Of a stretch of 64,000 nucleotides of DNA, positions 7,934 to 16,475 are shown piece after piece. Below the pieces are notes generated by a model, which was given only the letters and a program-made list of their open reading frames with translations, made no database searches and had not been told where the DNA came from. The stretch comes from Myxococcales bacterium (GTDB lineage: Bacteria; Myxococcota_A; Polyangia; Polyangiales; Polyangiaceae): positions 2,503,501 to 2,567,500 of the forward strand of contig JADJQX010000001.1 in NCBI GenBank assembly GCA_016712525.1, read 5' to 3'. Numbering within the stretch: the stretch's first letter is position 1; each line of letters begins with the position of its first letter. Made by a program: the position numbers and the translations under genes.

Positions 7934-9356
7934 AATCGGTCGCGAGGGGCCGCTCGCAGCGCCCTCCCTGCCACACGAGGCCCTTCGCGCAGCAGTGCCC
8001 GAGGGACTCGACCTGCCCCGCCTCGCATTTCACCTTGGCCGAGGCCGCGCCGCTGGCCGAGGCGGGAGGTTGAGGCGCGACCTTGGGCGGGGCCGACGGA
8101 GGCGCGGACGCCGAAGGTTTGGGCTCGAGCTCGACCGATGGCTCGGGCTTCGGCGGCGGACGGTACACGTCGGGCGCGGTGGGGAGGGGAGGCACCGTGC
8201 CCGGCGGAGGGACCGCGGGAGGGGGAGACGCGCGGAGGACCACGACCACCGTGACGAGCGCCCCGAGCGCGCCGCTCCCGAGCCCGATGAGCGCGTGACG
8301 ACCGAACGCGGAGGGAGCGCGCTCGTCGCCGCTTCGCGAGGTGGGGCTCGAGGGCAATGTCTCGCGGCTCGAGGGGCTCGACGAAGGGTTCGAAATGCGT
8401 CCCTGTGGGCTCGACTCGCGTCCCGGGCTCGACACACGGGAGCCCGACCTGCGGGACGACGCGTTCGGCGGGGTCGAGGGGGCGCCCGGGAGCGTGACCT
8501 CGACGCCCATGCGGTGCCGATCGAGCGCCTCCATCATCTCGCGCGCCGAGGCGAAGCGGTCGTCTTTCTTGATCTCGAGGGCCCGGGCGACGATGGCGTC
8601 GAGGTCCTCCGGGATCTCTTCTCGCAGGGATTTTACCCTGGGAGCGCGCTCGCTCACGACCTTGGCCGCGGCGGCCGTGGCGCTCGTCGTGAGGTGCACG
8701 GGCCGGTCGGTGAGCATCTGGAAGAGCGTGGCGCCCACGGCCCACACGTCGGCGCGCCCGTCGACCTCTTTCTCGGCGAGGAACTGCTCGGGCGCCATGT
8801 AGAGCGGCGTGCCCACGATCGCGCCCGACTGGGTGAGGCTCGCCTCGTCGGTCTCGGCGAATTTGGCCACGCCGAAGTCGAGCACCTTGACGTGGTTCGT
8901 GCCGTCGGCCGCCTTGGTGAGGAAGACGTTGGCCGGCTTGATGTCCCGATGAACGATGCCGGCCTTGTGGGCGCAGTCGAGGGCCGAGAGCATCTCGATG
9001 GCGACGTCGACCGCCTGCTCCGGGGCCATTCTGCCGGCCTCGAGCGCCTCGAAGAGCGACTGCCCGCGGAGCAGCTCCATCACCATGAACGGCGCCGCGT
9101 CGTCGGTCTCGCCCACGTCGAACACGGCCACCACGTTCGGGTGCTCGATCTTCGCCGCGGCCTGCGCCTCTTTGCGGAAGCGGGCGCGCGTGGGCTCGTC
9201 GTGGAAGGCCTCGGAGCGGAGCACCTTGATGGCGAAGCGCTTGCCGACGCCCTCGTGGAGACCTTCGTAGACCGTGCCCATCCCTCCCGTCCCGAGCAGG
9301 CTCTCGAGCCGGTACTTTCCGGCGAGCAGGGATCCTACGCGGTCTTTCGGGTCCAT
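7929..9356 (-). CDS. Hanks-type Ser/Thr protein kinase with C-terminal membrane anchor
   Basis: A 475-residue kinase. The catalytic domain fills residues about 10-275 with every key element: glycine loop GTGGMG, VAIK-type lysine in FAIKVL, HRDIKPAN catalytic loop, DFG, and the APE motif in YMAPEQ. A Ser/Arg-rich juxtamembrane region follows. A single membrane helix (ALIGLGSGALGALVTVVVVL) sits near residue 350, then a Pro-rich extracytoplasmic tail with three Cys near the C-terminus. The kinase domain is therefore cytoplasmic and the tail a possible sensor. Start ATG 9356 gives MDPKDRVGS ahead of the usual AGKYRLE. It is divergent from the hydrolase gene at 9452. Confidence 0.93.
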   Translation of the reverse strand: MDPKDRVGSLLAGKYRLESLLGTGGMGTVYEGLHEGVGKRFAIKVLRSEAFHDEPTRARFRKEAQAAAKIEHPNVVAVFDVGETDDAAPFMVMELLRGQSLFEALEAGRMAPEQAVDVAIEMLSALDCAHKAGIVHRDIKPANVFLTKAADGTNHVKVLDFGVAKFAETDEASLTQSGAIVGTPLYMAPEQFLAEKEVDGRADVWAVGATLFQMLTDRPVHLTTSATAAAAKVVSERAPRVKSLREEIPEDLDAIVARALEIKKDDRFASAREMMEALDRHRMGVEVTLPGAPSTPPNASSRRSGSRVSSPGRESSPQGRISNPSSSPSSRETLPSSPTSRSGDERAPSAFGRHALIGLGSGALGALVTVVVVLRASPPPAVPPPGTVPPLPTAPDVYRPPPKPEPSVELEPKPSASAPPSAPPKVAPQPPASASGAASAKVKCEAGQVESLGHCCAKGLVWQGGRCERPLATDF

Positions 9357-9368
9357 CGGCGAGCCCCA

Positions 9369-9374
9369 AGCATA
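9369..9374 (-). promoter_or_regulatory. Putative -10 hexamer TATGCT of the kinase gene
   Basis: TATGCT ends 12 bases before ATG 9356 on the minus strand; no Shine-Dalgarno sequence is seen. No convincing -35 lies 16-18 bases further up. Confidence 0.35.
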
Positions 9375-9451
9375 GAGGTGCGCGCCGGTTCCGCGAAGGC
9401 TTTCTGGCCCGGGCTCGACCGCCGCCCGCGGTGTGGTAGGTCCGGTGGCCG

Positions 9452-10462
9452 ATGCCGACGTCGTTCGCCCACTCCCTGCTCGACCGCCTCGTCGCGCGTC
9501 TCGCGCGGAAGGGCAAGCTCTTCGCCGAGGGCTTCGGGGACGTCGAGGCGCTCCGGCGGGTCTCGGCCGAGATCCGCGACTACACACCCGAGCGCGACGT
9601 GGGCACGCCTACGGTGCGATGGGAGCCGAACGACAAGCGATTTCTCGGGGTGCGCGTGCGTCGTGGCTCGTTCGAGTCGCCCCTCGCACGCCTCCTGCCG
9701 CCCGAGGCGCGTCGCGCGGTCGTCGAGCTGGTGCTCCCGGAGAGGCCGCGGGGCGTGTGCCTCCTCTTGGCCGCCACGGCCGAGGAAGGGTTCGCGCGGC
9801 GGCGCCTCTTCGCCCGCCACCTCGTGTCCGCCGGCATCGGCACGCTCGCCCTCGAGAGCCCTCTTTACGGCGCGCGAAGGCCCGCGGGGCAGGTCGGCCC
9901 GCGCATTCGCACGGTGCTCGAGCACGTGTCGTTGAACCTCGCCACGGTCGACGAGGGCCGCGCCCTGCTCCGTTACCTGCGCGCCGAGGTGACCCCGAAC
10001 GTGGGCGTGAGCGGCTTCAGCCAAGGTGGGTTCATGGGCGGCTTCGTCGCGGCGCTCTCGCGCTTCCCGCTCGCCGCCGTGCTCCGCGGCGCGGGAGACT
10101 CGGCCGTGCCCGTGTTCACACGCGACGCCCTCACGCGCGTGGTCGACTGGCCCGCCCTCGTGCGCGAGGCCGGGAGCCTGCACGCCGCGAAGAGCCTCTT
10201 CGAAGAGGCCCTCGCGCCCGTCCGCATCAGCCGGCACCCGATCCCCGTGCTGCCCGAGGCGGCCATCCTCGTGTACGGCCGGCATGACGCGTTCGTCGTG
10301 CGCCACGAGACCGAGGCCCTGTCGCGCTATTGGAAGGGCTCCGAGCTCCGCGAGCGCGAGGCCGGCCACGTGAGCCAGGCGCTCTTCCACAGATCGTCCC
10401 ACGCGCGGGCGGTGCTCGACGCCTTCGAACGGCTCGAACGTGCCGCCGCACGCGGGGCGTAA
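9452..10462 (+). CDS. Alpha/beta hydrolase (ABHD18/DUF2048-like)
   Basis: A 336-residue protein without a signal peptide. An alpha/beta-hydrolase core is readable: a central strand CLLLAATAEEGF, the nucleophile elbow GFSQGG (catalytic Ser), YGRHDAFV (candidate catalytic Asp) and AGHVSQA near the C-terminus (candidate His). The spacing and the RRRLFARHLVSAGIGTLALESPLYG segment resemble the ABHD18/DUF2048 group, whose members often act on lipids or esters. The substrate is unknown. Its promoter lies in the 95-base spacer shared with the divergent kinase gene. Confidence 0.8.
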   Translation: MPTSFAHSLLDRLVARLARKGKLFAEGFGDVEALRRVSAEIRDYTPERDVGTPTVRWEPNDKRFLGVRVRRGSFESPLARLLPPEARRAVVELVLPERPRGVCLLLAATAEEGFARRRLFARHLVSAGIGTLALESPLYGARRPAGQVGPRIRTVLEHVSLNLATVDEGRALLRYLRAEVTPNVGVSGFSQGGFMGGFVAALSRFPLAAVLRGAGDSAVPVFTRDALTRVVDWPALVREAGSLHAAKSLFEEALAPVRISRHPIPVLPEAAILVYGRHDAFVVRHETEALSRYWKGSELREREAGHVSQALFHRSSHARAVLDAFERLERAAARGA

Positions 10463-10477
10463 GTTCTCTAAACTGTT

Positions 10478-11335
10478 CTACTTTTCGACCACGATCTCCA
10501 CGCGGCGGTTGGTCGCGCGGCCGTCGTTTTGGGCATTCGAGGCGATGGGCCGGGTCTCTCCGACGCCCTCGGTGCGGACGCGGTCCTTGGCCACGCCCTT
10601 CTTCACGAGGTAGGCGGCCACGGCGTCGGCGCGCGCCTTCGAGAGCGTCGCGTTGTGCGCGTGCGTGCCGGTGTTGTCGGTGTGGCCTTCGACGAGCAGG
10701 GTCGCCTTCGGGCTCTTCTGCTGGAGCACATCGACGAGCTCGTCCAGCTTCGTCTTGGCGGCGGGCGTGAGCGCCGCGCCGTTCGTCGCGAAGAGCACCG
10801 CGCCCGAGAACGTGATGACGAGACCACGAGGCTCGGCCCGCACGCTCGACGAGAGCTTCCGTAGAGCATTGAGCGCCGAGGCCTCTCGCTCTTCGGCCTC
10901 CTTTCGCGCGCGCTGGGCCTCTTCGGCCTCCTTCTTTCGCTTCTCGGCCTCGAGCCTCGCGGCCTCCGCGTCGGCGAGCGCGCGCGCCTCGCGATCCTTC
11001 ACGCGCTTCTGGAGGTCCTCCTCGAGACCACGGAGCTCGCGCTCGAGCCGCGCCTTTCTGGCCATGGCCATGGCGCGTTGGGCCTTGCGGTCGGCCACGA
11101 AGCCGAGGCCGGCCACCTCGGGCTCGGCGCCGATCTCCTCGAACCGGTGCTCGGCCAAGAGCAGCGCGCGGTGGGCCTCTTCGAGCTCGAGGGGAGCGTC
11201 GTCCTTGGCTTCTCGTTTGGCCGTCACGTAGGTGCTGCGGGCGGTGGAGAGCTCCTTCGGAGGCGCGATCGGGGCGCACCCCGTGACGAGCGTGAGCCCG
11301 GCGAGCACGAGCCACGGCAAAGCTGCGCGGTTCAT
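10478..11335 (-). CDS. OmpA-family peptidoglycan-binding lipoprotein
   Basis: A 285-residue protein. A lipobox VTGC ends the N-terminal hydrophobic stretch (Cys about residue 20). A DUF4398-like helical segment follows (AxxAxxAAxxEL pattern around residues 35-80), then a long charged coiled coil of Glu/Ala/Arg repeats (about 85-155), then the OmpA C-terminal domain (about 170-285) with the signature EGHTDNTG and NRRVEIVV. It should anchor to the outer membrane by lipid and grip peptidoglycan through the OmpA domain. Start ATG 11335 overlaps the upstream lipoprotein stop by four bases, so the two are translationally coupled and probably form one envelope unit. Confidence 0.92.
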   Translation of the reverse strand: MNRAALPWLVLAGLTLVTGCAPIAPPKELSTARSTYVTAKREAKDDAPLELEEAHRALLLAEHRFEEIGAEPEVAGLGFVADRKAQRAMAMARKARLERELRGLEEDLQKRVKDREARALADAEAARLEAEKRKKEAEEAQRARKEAEEREASALNALRKLSSSVRAEPRGLVITFSGAVLFATNGAALTPAAKTKLDELVDVLQQKSPKATLLVEGHTDNTGTHAHNATLSKARADAVAAYLVKKGVAKDRVRTEGVGETRPIASNAQNDGRATNRRVEIVVEK

Positions 11336-11757
11336 TTTCCGGTCTCCTTGGCGCCGTCCTTCGACGTCTCTTCGGCGAGCTTCTTCTTCACCTTCTCGAC
11401 CGTGTCGGCCACGGCGCCCTCTTTGCCGAGCGCGTCGGCGAGATCGGCGTCGGCGTCGGCCCGGAGCAAGAGCTCACCGGCCTCGGCGTGCCGCCCCTTC
11501 TGGATGGCGACCTTGGCCCGCGCCACCGCCTCCTTCGAGCGCGAGAGCACCTCGGTGGCGGCGCGTGTGTCGCCCGCGCCGTCCTTTTCGGCAGCTTGGA
11601 TTTTGGCCTCGGTGGCCTTCAAACGCTCGGTCGGGGGGGGCAGGGCGCCCGCGCAGCCTCCCGTGCAAGGAATGGACCAAAGAACGGCGACCACGGCGCC
11701 TAAGGCCGCCCATGGACGAGGAATGGAGCAATTTCGCGGAGATGGAAAACGGAGCAT
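11332..11757 (-). CDS. DUF4398-like small lipoprotein
   Basis: A 141-residue lipoprotein. The hydrophobic stretch AALGAVVAVLWSIPCTGGC ends in a lipobox-type Cys at residue 34. The mature part is a helical Ala/Glu/Lys-rich domain (ERLKATEAKIQAAE, then AGELLLRADADADLAD) resembling DUF4398, the same fold as the N-terminal half of the downstream OmpA protein. ATG 11757 is preferred because TACTCT lies eight bases upstream in the leaderless arrangement; in-frame ATGs at 11778 and 11817 would give a long polar extension before the signal peptide. Confidence 0.78.
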   Translation of the reverse strand: MLRFPSPRNCSIPRPWAALGAVVAVLWSIPCTGGCAGALPPPTERLKATEAKIQAAEKDGAGDTRAATEVLSRSKEAVARAKVAIQKGRHAEAGELLLRADADADLADALGKEGAVADTVEKVKKKLAEETSKDGAKETGK

Positions 11758-11765
11758 CAAGGGGG

Positions 11766-11771
11766 AGAGTA
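11766..11771 (-). promoter_or_regulatory. Putative -10 hexamer TACTCT
   Basis: TACTCT lies eight bases before ATG 11757 on the minus strand, matching the TANNNT pattern. It helps choose among three in-frame start codons of the lipoprotein gene. Confidence 0.4.
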
Positions 11772-11839
11772 CACGCATTTTGGAATCTCGTTTCTCGATG
11801 CATTCTACATTCGACATGGAAGGTGCGGATGTGATCTAA

Positions 11840-14290
11840 GTGCCGATTGTGACTGCCTACGACTCCGAGGCCCATCGCGCCTCCGAGCACTCCAAGCCCA
11901 TCTCCTCCCCCCCTCCGGTGAGCGAGCTTCGCGTCCGAGCCCACGGCCAAGGTGCCCTCGCGTACGACACGCGGACGGCCACGAACGCCGTGCCCGTGCC
12001 TTGCCTGCACGTGTTCACGGACGACGTCGTCACGCACCGGACGAGCGGCCTCGTGTCTCGCTTCGAGACCACGAAGATGCCGCTCCTCGCCCTCTCGTTC
12101 GACTACGCGGGCACGATCGTCCCTGCGCTCGGGAACGACGAGGACGAAGAAGACGACACGAGCGGCGTGACGCGCGACGTCCGCGCCGAGATGCGCGCGC
12201 GCAGGCTCATCGAGGGCTTCGGGGCGCTCGATCTCTCGTGCCTCGAGGACATGGCCGCCGCCCCGGGTGTGCAGGCCGACTACCTCGTCGCCTGCGAGGG
12301 GACCGCCTCCGACTACTGCACCTTCCAAAGCGCCGTCGTCCCCCAGCTCCGAAAGCTCGGCTTCCGCGTGACGGTGGACGCCGCGCACGAGTGGAAGACC
12401 ATCGAGCCCGAGCCCCGGTGGTACGCCGACATCGAGGAGATGGAGAAGAAGGAGCGCGATCCGAACCGCGAGGACTGGTTCGGCGTCGAGCTCGGCATCG
12501 AGCTGTCGGGTCAGCGGGTCTCGCTCTTGCCGGCCCTGCTCGATTTGCTCGAGAAATCCGCCAACGGCGACGGCCTCTTCGACCTCGCGCGGCGCGCAGG
12601 AAAGTGCGTGGCCGTGCCCGTCAAGGAGCACGTCTACCTCTCTTTGCCCACGGAGCGCCTCCGCTCGATCCTGCGTGTGCTCGCCGAGCTCTACGACGGA
12701 AAGCCCATTCAGAAGGGCGCGCTGCCCGTCCCCTCGGCCAAGCTCGGCGCGATGGAGCGCCTCGACGAGGTCTTCAAGAACGAAGAGCAGCTCGAGCTCC
12801 GCTTCACGGGCGGCGCACGCGACGCCTGGCGCGAGGCCGGTGCCATCGGTGAGCCCACGCCCGTCGAGCAGCCCGAGGGCCTCCGCGCCACGCTCCGCCC
12901 CTACCAGGTCTACGGCCTCTCGTGGCTCCAGCACCTCGTCGATCGCGGCGTCGGCGGTGTGCTCGCCGACGACATGGGCCTCGGCAAGACCCTCCAGACG
13001 ATCAGCCATCTCGCGCTCCTCAAGCAGCGCGGCTTGCTCACGAAGCCGGCCATCATCGTGGCCCCCACGAGCCTCGTGAACAACTGGGCCCGCGAGGCCG
13101 CCAAGTTCGCCCCGCGCCTGCGTGTGCTCGCGATCCACGGCCCCGACCGCGCGCCCCTCTACGAGAAGCTCGACTCGACCGACGTCGTGGTCACAAGCTA
13201 CCCGGTCGTCATCCGCGACGAAGAGAAGCTCGCCGAGACCGAGTTCTTCATCCTCGTGCTCGACGAGGCGCAGACCATCAAGAACGACAAGGGCCGCGCC
13301 CACGGCGCCGTGCGCGCCATCCGCACGGAGCACAGGCTCTGCCTCTCGGGCACGCCCGTCGAGAACCACCTCGGCGAGCTCTGGGCCCTCTCGGACTTCT
13401 TGAACCCGGGCCTCCTCGGGGACGAGCTCCACTTCGCGCGTTTCTATCGGTTTCCCATCGAGAAACAGCGAAACGCCGAGCGCCTCGAGACCCTGCGCGA
13501 AATTCTTTCACCCTACATCCTTCGGCGCACCAAGGCCGAGGTGGCCAAAGAGCTCCCCCCGAAGACCGAGCTCCACCGCCCCATCGAGCTCCGCGGCGAT
13601 CAGCGCGAGCTCTACGAGAGCATCCGCGTCGCCGCGCACGCCGAGGTGCGGAAGCTCATCAAAAAGAAGGGCCTCTCGGCCTCGACCATCCCGATCCTCG
13701 GCGCGCTCACCAAGCTCCGCCAGCTCTGCTGCGATCCGCGCCTCGTCAACGTGAGCGGCTCGATCGCCAAAGAGTCGGCCAAGCTGCGCGTCTTCGACGA
13801 CCTCACCACGCAGCTTCTCAAAGACGGCCATCGCGTCCTCGTGTTCTCGCAGTTCACGACGATGATCAGCATCCTCGAGGAGTCGCTCCGGGCCCGGAAA
13901 ATCCCCTACACGACGCTCACCGGGAACACGGCCGATCGCCCCTTCGCGATCGGCAAGTTCGAGAAGGGCGAGGTCGACGTCTTCCTCATCAGCCTGCGCG
14001 CCGGCGGCACGGGCCTCACGCTCACGGGCGCCGACCAGGTCATCCACTACGATCCGTGGTGGAACCCCGCGGTCCAAGCCCAAGCGACCGACCGCGCCTA
14101 CCGCATCGGCCAGTCGCGCCCGGTGTTCGTGCACCACCTCTACGTCGCGGGCAGCGTCGAGGAGCGCATGCTCCGGCTCCAGAGGAAGAAGCGCATCGTG
14201 GCCGACGCGATCCTGGGCGAAGGCGAGGGGAGCGCCGCCCTCACCGAAGACGACGTCGAGCTCCTGTTCGCCCCCCTCGGCGCGCGCTGA
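11840..14290 (+). CDS. SNF2-family DEAD/DEAH-box helicase-like ATPase
   Basis: An 816-residue Swi2/Snf2-type DNA translocase. The N-terminal about 330 residues form a bacterial-specific domain with an acidic patch (DEDEEDD). The ATPase core follows: motif I DDMGLGKT (about residue 377), motif Ia in VAPTSLVNNW, motif II DEAQ, motif III LSGTPVEN, then lobe 2 with VFSQFTTM, SLRAGGTGLTLT (motif V) and the QATDRAYRIGQ motif VI arginine finger. DEAQ instead of DEAH is usual in the bacterial branch. A role in remodelling nucleoid or transcription complexes is inferred. The start is GTG 11840; a second GTG at 11849 is possible. No good ribosome-binding site is seen. Confidence 0.93.
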   Translation: MPIVTAYDSEAHRASEHSKPISSPPPVSELRVRAHGQGALAYDTRTATNAVPVPCLHVFTDDVVTHRTSGLVSRFETTKMPLLALSFDYAGTIVPALGNDEDEEDDTSGVTRDVRAEMRARRLIEGFGALDLSCLEDMAAAPGVQADYLVACEGTASDYCTFQSAVVPQLRKLGFRVTVDAAHEWKTIEPEPRWYADIEEMEKKERDPNREDWFGVELGIELSGQRVSLLPALLDLLEKSANGDGLFDLARRAGKCVAVPVKEHVYLSLPTERLRSILRVLAELYDGKPIQKGALPVPSAKLGAMERLDEVFKNEEQLELRFTGGARDAWREAGAIGEPTPVEQPEGLRATLRPYQVYGLSWLQHLVDRGVGGVLADDMGLGKTLQTISHLALLKQRGLLTKPAIIVAPTSLVNNWAREAAKFAPRLRVLAIHGPDRAPLYEKLDSTDVVVTSYPVVIRDEEKLAETEFFILVLDEAQTIKNDKGRAHGAVRAIRTEHRLCLSGTPVENHLGELWALSDFLNPGLLGDELHFARFYRFPIEKQRNAERLETLREILSPYILRRTKAEVAKELPPKTELHRPIELRGDQRELYESIRVAAHAEVRKLIKKKGLSASTIPILGALTKLRQLCCDPRLVNVSGSIAKESAKLRVFDDLTTQLLKDGHRVLVFSQFTTMISILEESLRARKIPYTTLTGNTADRPFAIGKFEKGEVDVFLISLRAGGTGLTLTGADQVIHYDPWWNPAVQAQATDRAYRIGQSRPVFVHHLYVAGSVEERMLRLQRKKRIVADAILGEGEGSAALTEDDVELLFAPLGAR

Positions 14291-14611
14291 GGGCTTCGGT
14301 CGCGAAGACGCCCGTCCGCGACGGCGGCTCGCGGTCGCCCGTCGCGGCCGATTTTTCGGAGATTTGTCGCACCTTGCCCCACGTGCCCGCGGCAAGACAC
14401 GAAGCGTAGAGCTCGTGTTCGCGAAACCGTTGCGTGGGCCGGATCGGGTTTCGAACGCGGTTGCGCAGCTCACGCGCCCCGTGTGACGTCGGTGCGCCGA
14501 TCCTGCGGAATTTGCAGTGTGGCACCTCCCCTGCATTGCACGCGTCGACGCTCCGGCCCTCCGCGACGGCACTCTCGTCGCCCTGTTCGGCTCGGAACGC
14601 CGGAGGTTCCC
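14291..14611 (+). other. 321-base intergenic region upstream of the sigma factor gene
   Basis: This gap holds a candidate sigma-54 promoter (14520-14535) and a clear Shine-Dalgarno GGAGG (14602-14606). The first 150 bases after the helicase stop show no convincing gene; short in-frame reading through it is Arg/Pro-rich and non-conserved. Confidence 0.6.
14520..14535 (+). promoter_or_regulatory. Candidate sigma-54 (-24/-12) promoter of the RpoH-like sigma gene
   Basis: The sequence is TGGCAC-CTCCC-CTGCA. The -24 element TGGCAC is perfect, the -12 element CTGCA differs from TTGCA at one base, and the invariant GG and GC are exactly ten bases apart. Transcription would start near 14546, leaving a leader of about 66 bases with GGAGG five bases before ATG 14612. 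No enhancer site was identified. Confidence 0.6.
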
Positions 14612-15421
14612 ATGGGCTCGGCTCACGAGGCGAACGGCCTCTCCCTCTACCGGCGTGGACTCGGTACGGCACAACCGCTCTCGCGCGAAGCAGAGCACGA
14701 CCTCGCCGTGCGTTACCGGGCAGGCGACAAACGCGCGGGCGACAAGCTCGTCGTCGCGTGTTTGCCCTTCGTGGTCTCCATCGCGCTCGAGTACCGGCGC
14801 TGGGGTGTGCCCCTCGAAGACATCGTCCAGCAAGGGAACATTGGGCTCCTCCGCGCCGCCGAGAAGTTCGACCCCTCGAAAGACTGCCGCCTCGCCACCT
14901 ACGCCGCGTACTGGATCCGCGCGGAGATCCGCGAGTTCGTGGTGCGCGCGTTCCGCGTCGTTCGGGTGGGCACCACCAAGGGAGAGCGCCGCGCCCTCCG
15001 CGCGTTCCGCACTGGAAAAGACACCTCGCCGAAGCACCTCGCCGAGATCTCGGGCCTGTCCGAAGAGCGGGTCGCGCGGCTCCTTCCGCTCCTCGCCGGC
15101 CGCGAGACGAGCCTCGACGCGCAGGTGGACGAACAGGCTGCCATGGTCGAGCGGCTCTCGTCGGACGAGCCCTCCCCCGAGGAGAACGCGACCGCGAGCG
15201 AACGCCGCGAGAAGGCGAAGGGGCTCGTGAAGGCGGCCCTCCGCAGCCTCTCGGAACGCGAAAAAATGATCGTGTGCGCGCGCATCATGAACGACGACCC
15301 TCCCACCCTCCAGGCGCTGGGCGACCAGCTCGGAGTCTCGAAGGAGCGCGTCCGTCAGCTCGAGGAGCGCGCCTGCGTGAAGCTCCGCCGCGAGATCGGC
15401 CAGCTCGCCGCGGGGTTCTGA
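14612..15421 (+). CDS. RpoH-like alternative sigma-70 factor (SigB/SigC type)
   Basis: A 269-residue sigma factor. Region 2 (about residues 40-115) has DIVQQGNIGLLRAAEKFDP and YAAYWIRAEIREFV, very close to the RpoH group. Region 4 near the C-terminus has SEREKMIV, the LGVSKERVRQLEERA helix-turn-helix and no region 1.1. The RpoH box, usually QRKLFFNLR, is replaced by a related but degenerate ERRALRAFR, so it may bind core or regulators differently. The start is ATG 14612, fixed by GGAGG at 14602-14606. The upstream sigma-54-like promoter suggests control by an enhancer-binding protein. Myxobacterial SigB and SigC are related heat-shock-like sigma factors with developmental roles. Confidence 0.9.
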   Translation: MGSAHEANGLSLYRRGLGTAQPLSREAEHDLAVRYRAGDKRAGDKLVVACLPFVVSIALEYRRWGVPLEDIVQQGNIGLLRAAEKFDPSKDCRLATYAAYWIRAEIREFVVRAFRVVRVGTTKGERRALRAFRTGKDTSPKHLAEISGLSEERVARLLPLLAGRETSLDAQVDEQAAMVERLSSDEPSPEENATASERREKAKGLVKAALRSLSEREKMIVCARIMNDDPPTLQALGDQLGVSKERVRQLEERACVKLRREIGQLAAGF

Positions 15422-15446
15422 GCGGCATCGGCCCCGGCGCGAGTGT

Positions 15447-15475
15447 TTGGGGCCCTCGCGAAACCTTGGTACGGT
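15447..15475 (+). promoter_or_regulatory. Candidate sigma-70 promoter of the Pro/Gln lipoprotein gene
   Basis: TTGGGG at 15447-15452 and TACGGT at 15470-15475 are separated by 17 bases. Transcription near 15482 would leave a 25-base leader containing GGAGG (15496-15500), seven bases before GTG 15508. Confidence 0.45.
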
Positions 15476-15507
15476 CTTCGGGCAAACCTTAGCTCGGAGG
15501 CTCGTTC

Positions 15508-16350
15508 GTGAAATTCCCTCGTCGCTCGCTCTCTCTTCCGATCGCCCTCGCGGCCGCCGCGACCCTCCTCGGTTGCCCTCCGAGCTCGCAGCAACAACAG
15601 CCGCCGCAGACCGCGCAGGGGTACCCGCCCCAGCAGTACCCGCAGCAGGGCTACCCTCAGCAGTACCCGCCGCAGCAGGGTTACCCGCAGCAGTACCCGC
15701 AGCAGTACCCGCAGCAGCCGGGTCAGCCAGCGCCGCAGTACCCGCCGCAGCCCGGTCAGCCCGCGCCGCAGTACCCTCAGCCCGGTCAGCCCGCGCCGCA
15801 GCCCGGTCAGCCTGCGCCTCAGCCCGGTCAACCTGCGCCGCAGCCCGGTCAGCCCGCGCCGGCTCCCGGTCTTCCGTTCCCGATCCCGGGCTTCCCGGCT
15901 CCCGCGCCCGCGGGCGGTGGTGGCGGTGGCACCGGCGGCTCGGCCACGCTGATCGATCCGAACCTCGCCGCGGCCGCGACCGTGCCCCTCATGGCGTTCG
16001 CCAACAGCGAAGCCCCCGGCATGCAGAAGGAGGGCGGGATGGTGGCCGCCAACTTCCAGCAAGGCCAGACGCTCGAGCACGAGATGACCATCCAGCCGGG
16101 CAAGTGTTACACGGTGGTCGCGGTCGGCGCGGGCATCCAAGAGGTCGACATCACCATGGTGGCCGTCACGCCGATCCCGGGCCAGAGCCCGCAGCTCGGC
16201 AAGGACACCTCGACGGGCGCGCAAGCCTCGCTCGGCGGCAAGGGCAACTGCATCAAGCTCGCCTTGAGCCCGTTCCCGATCCAGGCCAAGTACATCATCA
16301 CGGCCACGCGTGGCGCCGGTGTCGCGGCCGCCCAGCTCTACGTGAAGTAG
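15508..16350 (+). CDS. Pro/Gln/Tyr-repeat lipoprotein
   Basis: A 280-residue lipoprotein with lipobox LLGC (Cys23). Residues about 27-125 are low-complexity: first QQYPQQGYP-type units, then about six QPGQPAP-type heptads, then a Pro/Ala and Gly run. This should form an extended, flexible stalk. The last about 140 residues form a compact domain with two Cys (GKCYTVVAVGAG and KGNCIKLAL), probably a beta-sandwich; related domains occur on many myxobacterial lipoproteins but have no known role. The start is GTG 15508, supported by GGAGG seven bases upstream. It sits alone between the sigma gene and a terminator. Confidence 0.85.
   Translation: MKFPRRSLSLPIALAAAATLLGCPPSSQQQQPPQTAQGYPPQQYPQQGYPQQYPPQQGYPQQYPQQYPQQPGQPAPQYPPQPGQPAPQYPQPGQPAPQPGQPAPQPGQPAPQPGQPAPAPGLPFPIPGFPAPAPAGGGGGGTGGSATLIDPNLAAAATVPLMAFANSEAPGMQKEGGMVAANFQQGQTLEHEMTIQPGKCYTVVAVGAGIQEVDITMVAVTPIPGQSPQLGKDTSTGAQASLGGKGNCIKLALSPFPIQAKYIITATRGAGVAAAQLYVK
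15781..15861 (+). repeat. 21-bp tandem coding repeat (QPGQPAP-type units)
   Basis: Units begin at 15781, 15802, 15823 and 15844 with CCCGGTCAGCC at each start; they differ only at third codon positions. Less regular units precede them (15630-15780). Such DNA can change copy number by slippage. Confidence 0.75.
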
Positions 16351-16370
16351 GGTCCGCGCAACGGTTTCGG

Positions 16371-16406
16371 GGCGGCGTTCTTCGGGGCGCCGCCTCGCGG
16401 CTTTTT
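16371..16406 (+). terminator. Probable intrinsic terminator
   Basis: GCCGC (16389-16393), CTC loop and GCGGC (16397-16401) form a hairpin directly followed by TTTTT (16402-16406). A competing larger stem pairs GGCGGCG (16371-16377) with CGCCGCC (16388-16394). It lies 20 bases after the lipoprotein stop. Confidence 0.6.
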
Positions 16407-16475
16407 GTCCGCGGGGACGTTTCGGAGACGGCGGGTTCGCGTGCGGGCCTCGGGGCGCGTGGTACCCGAACCGCC

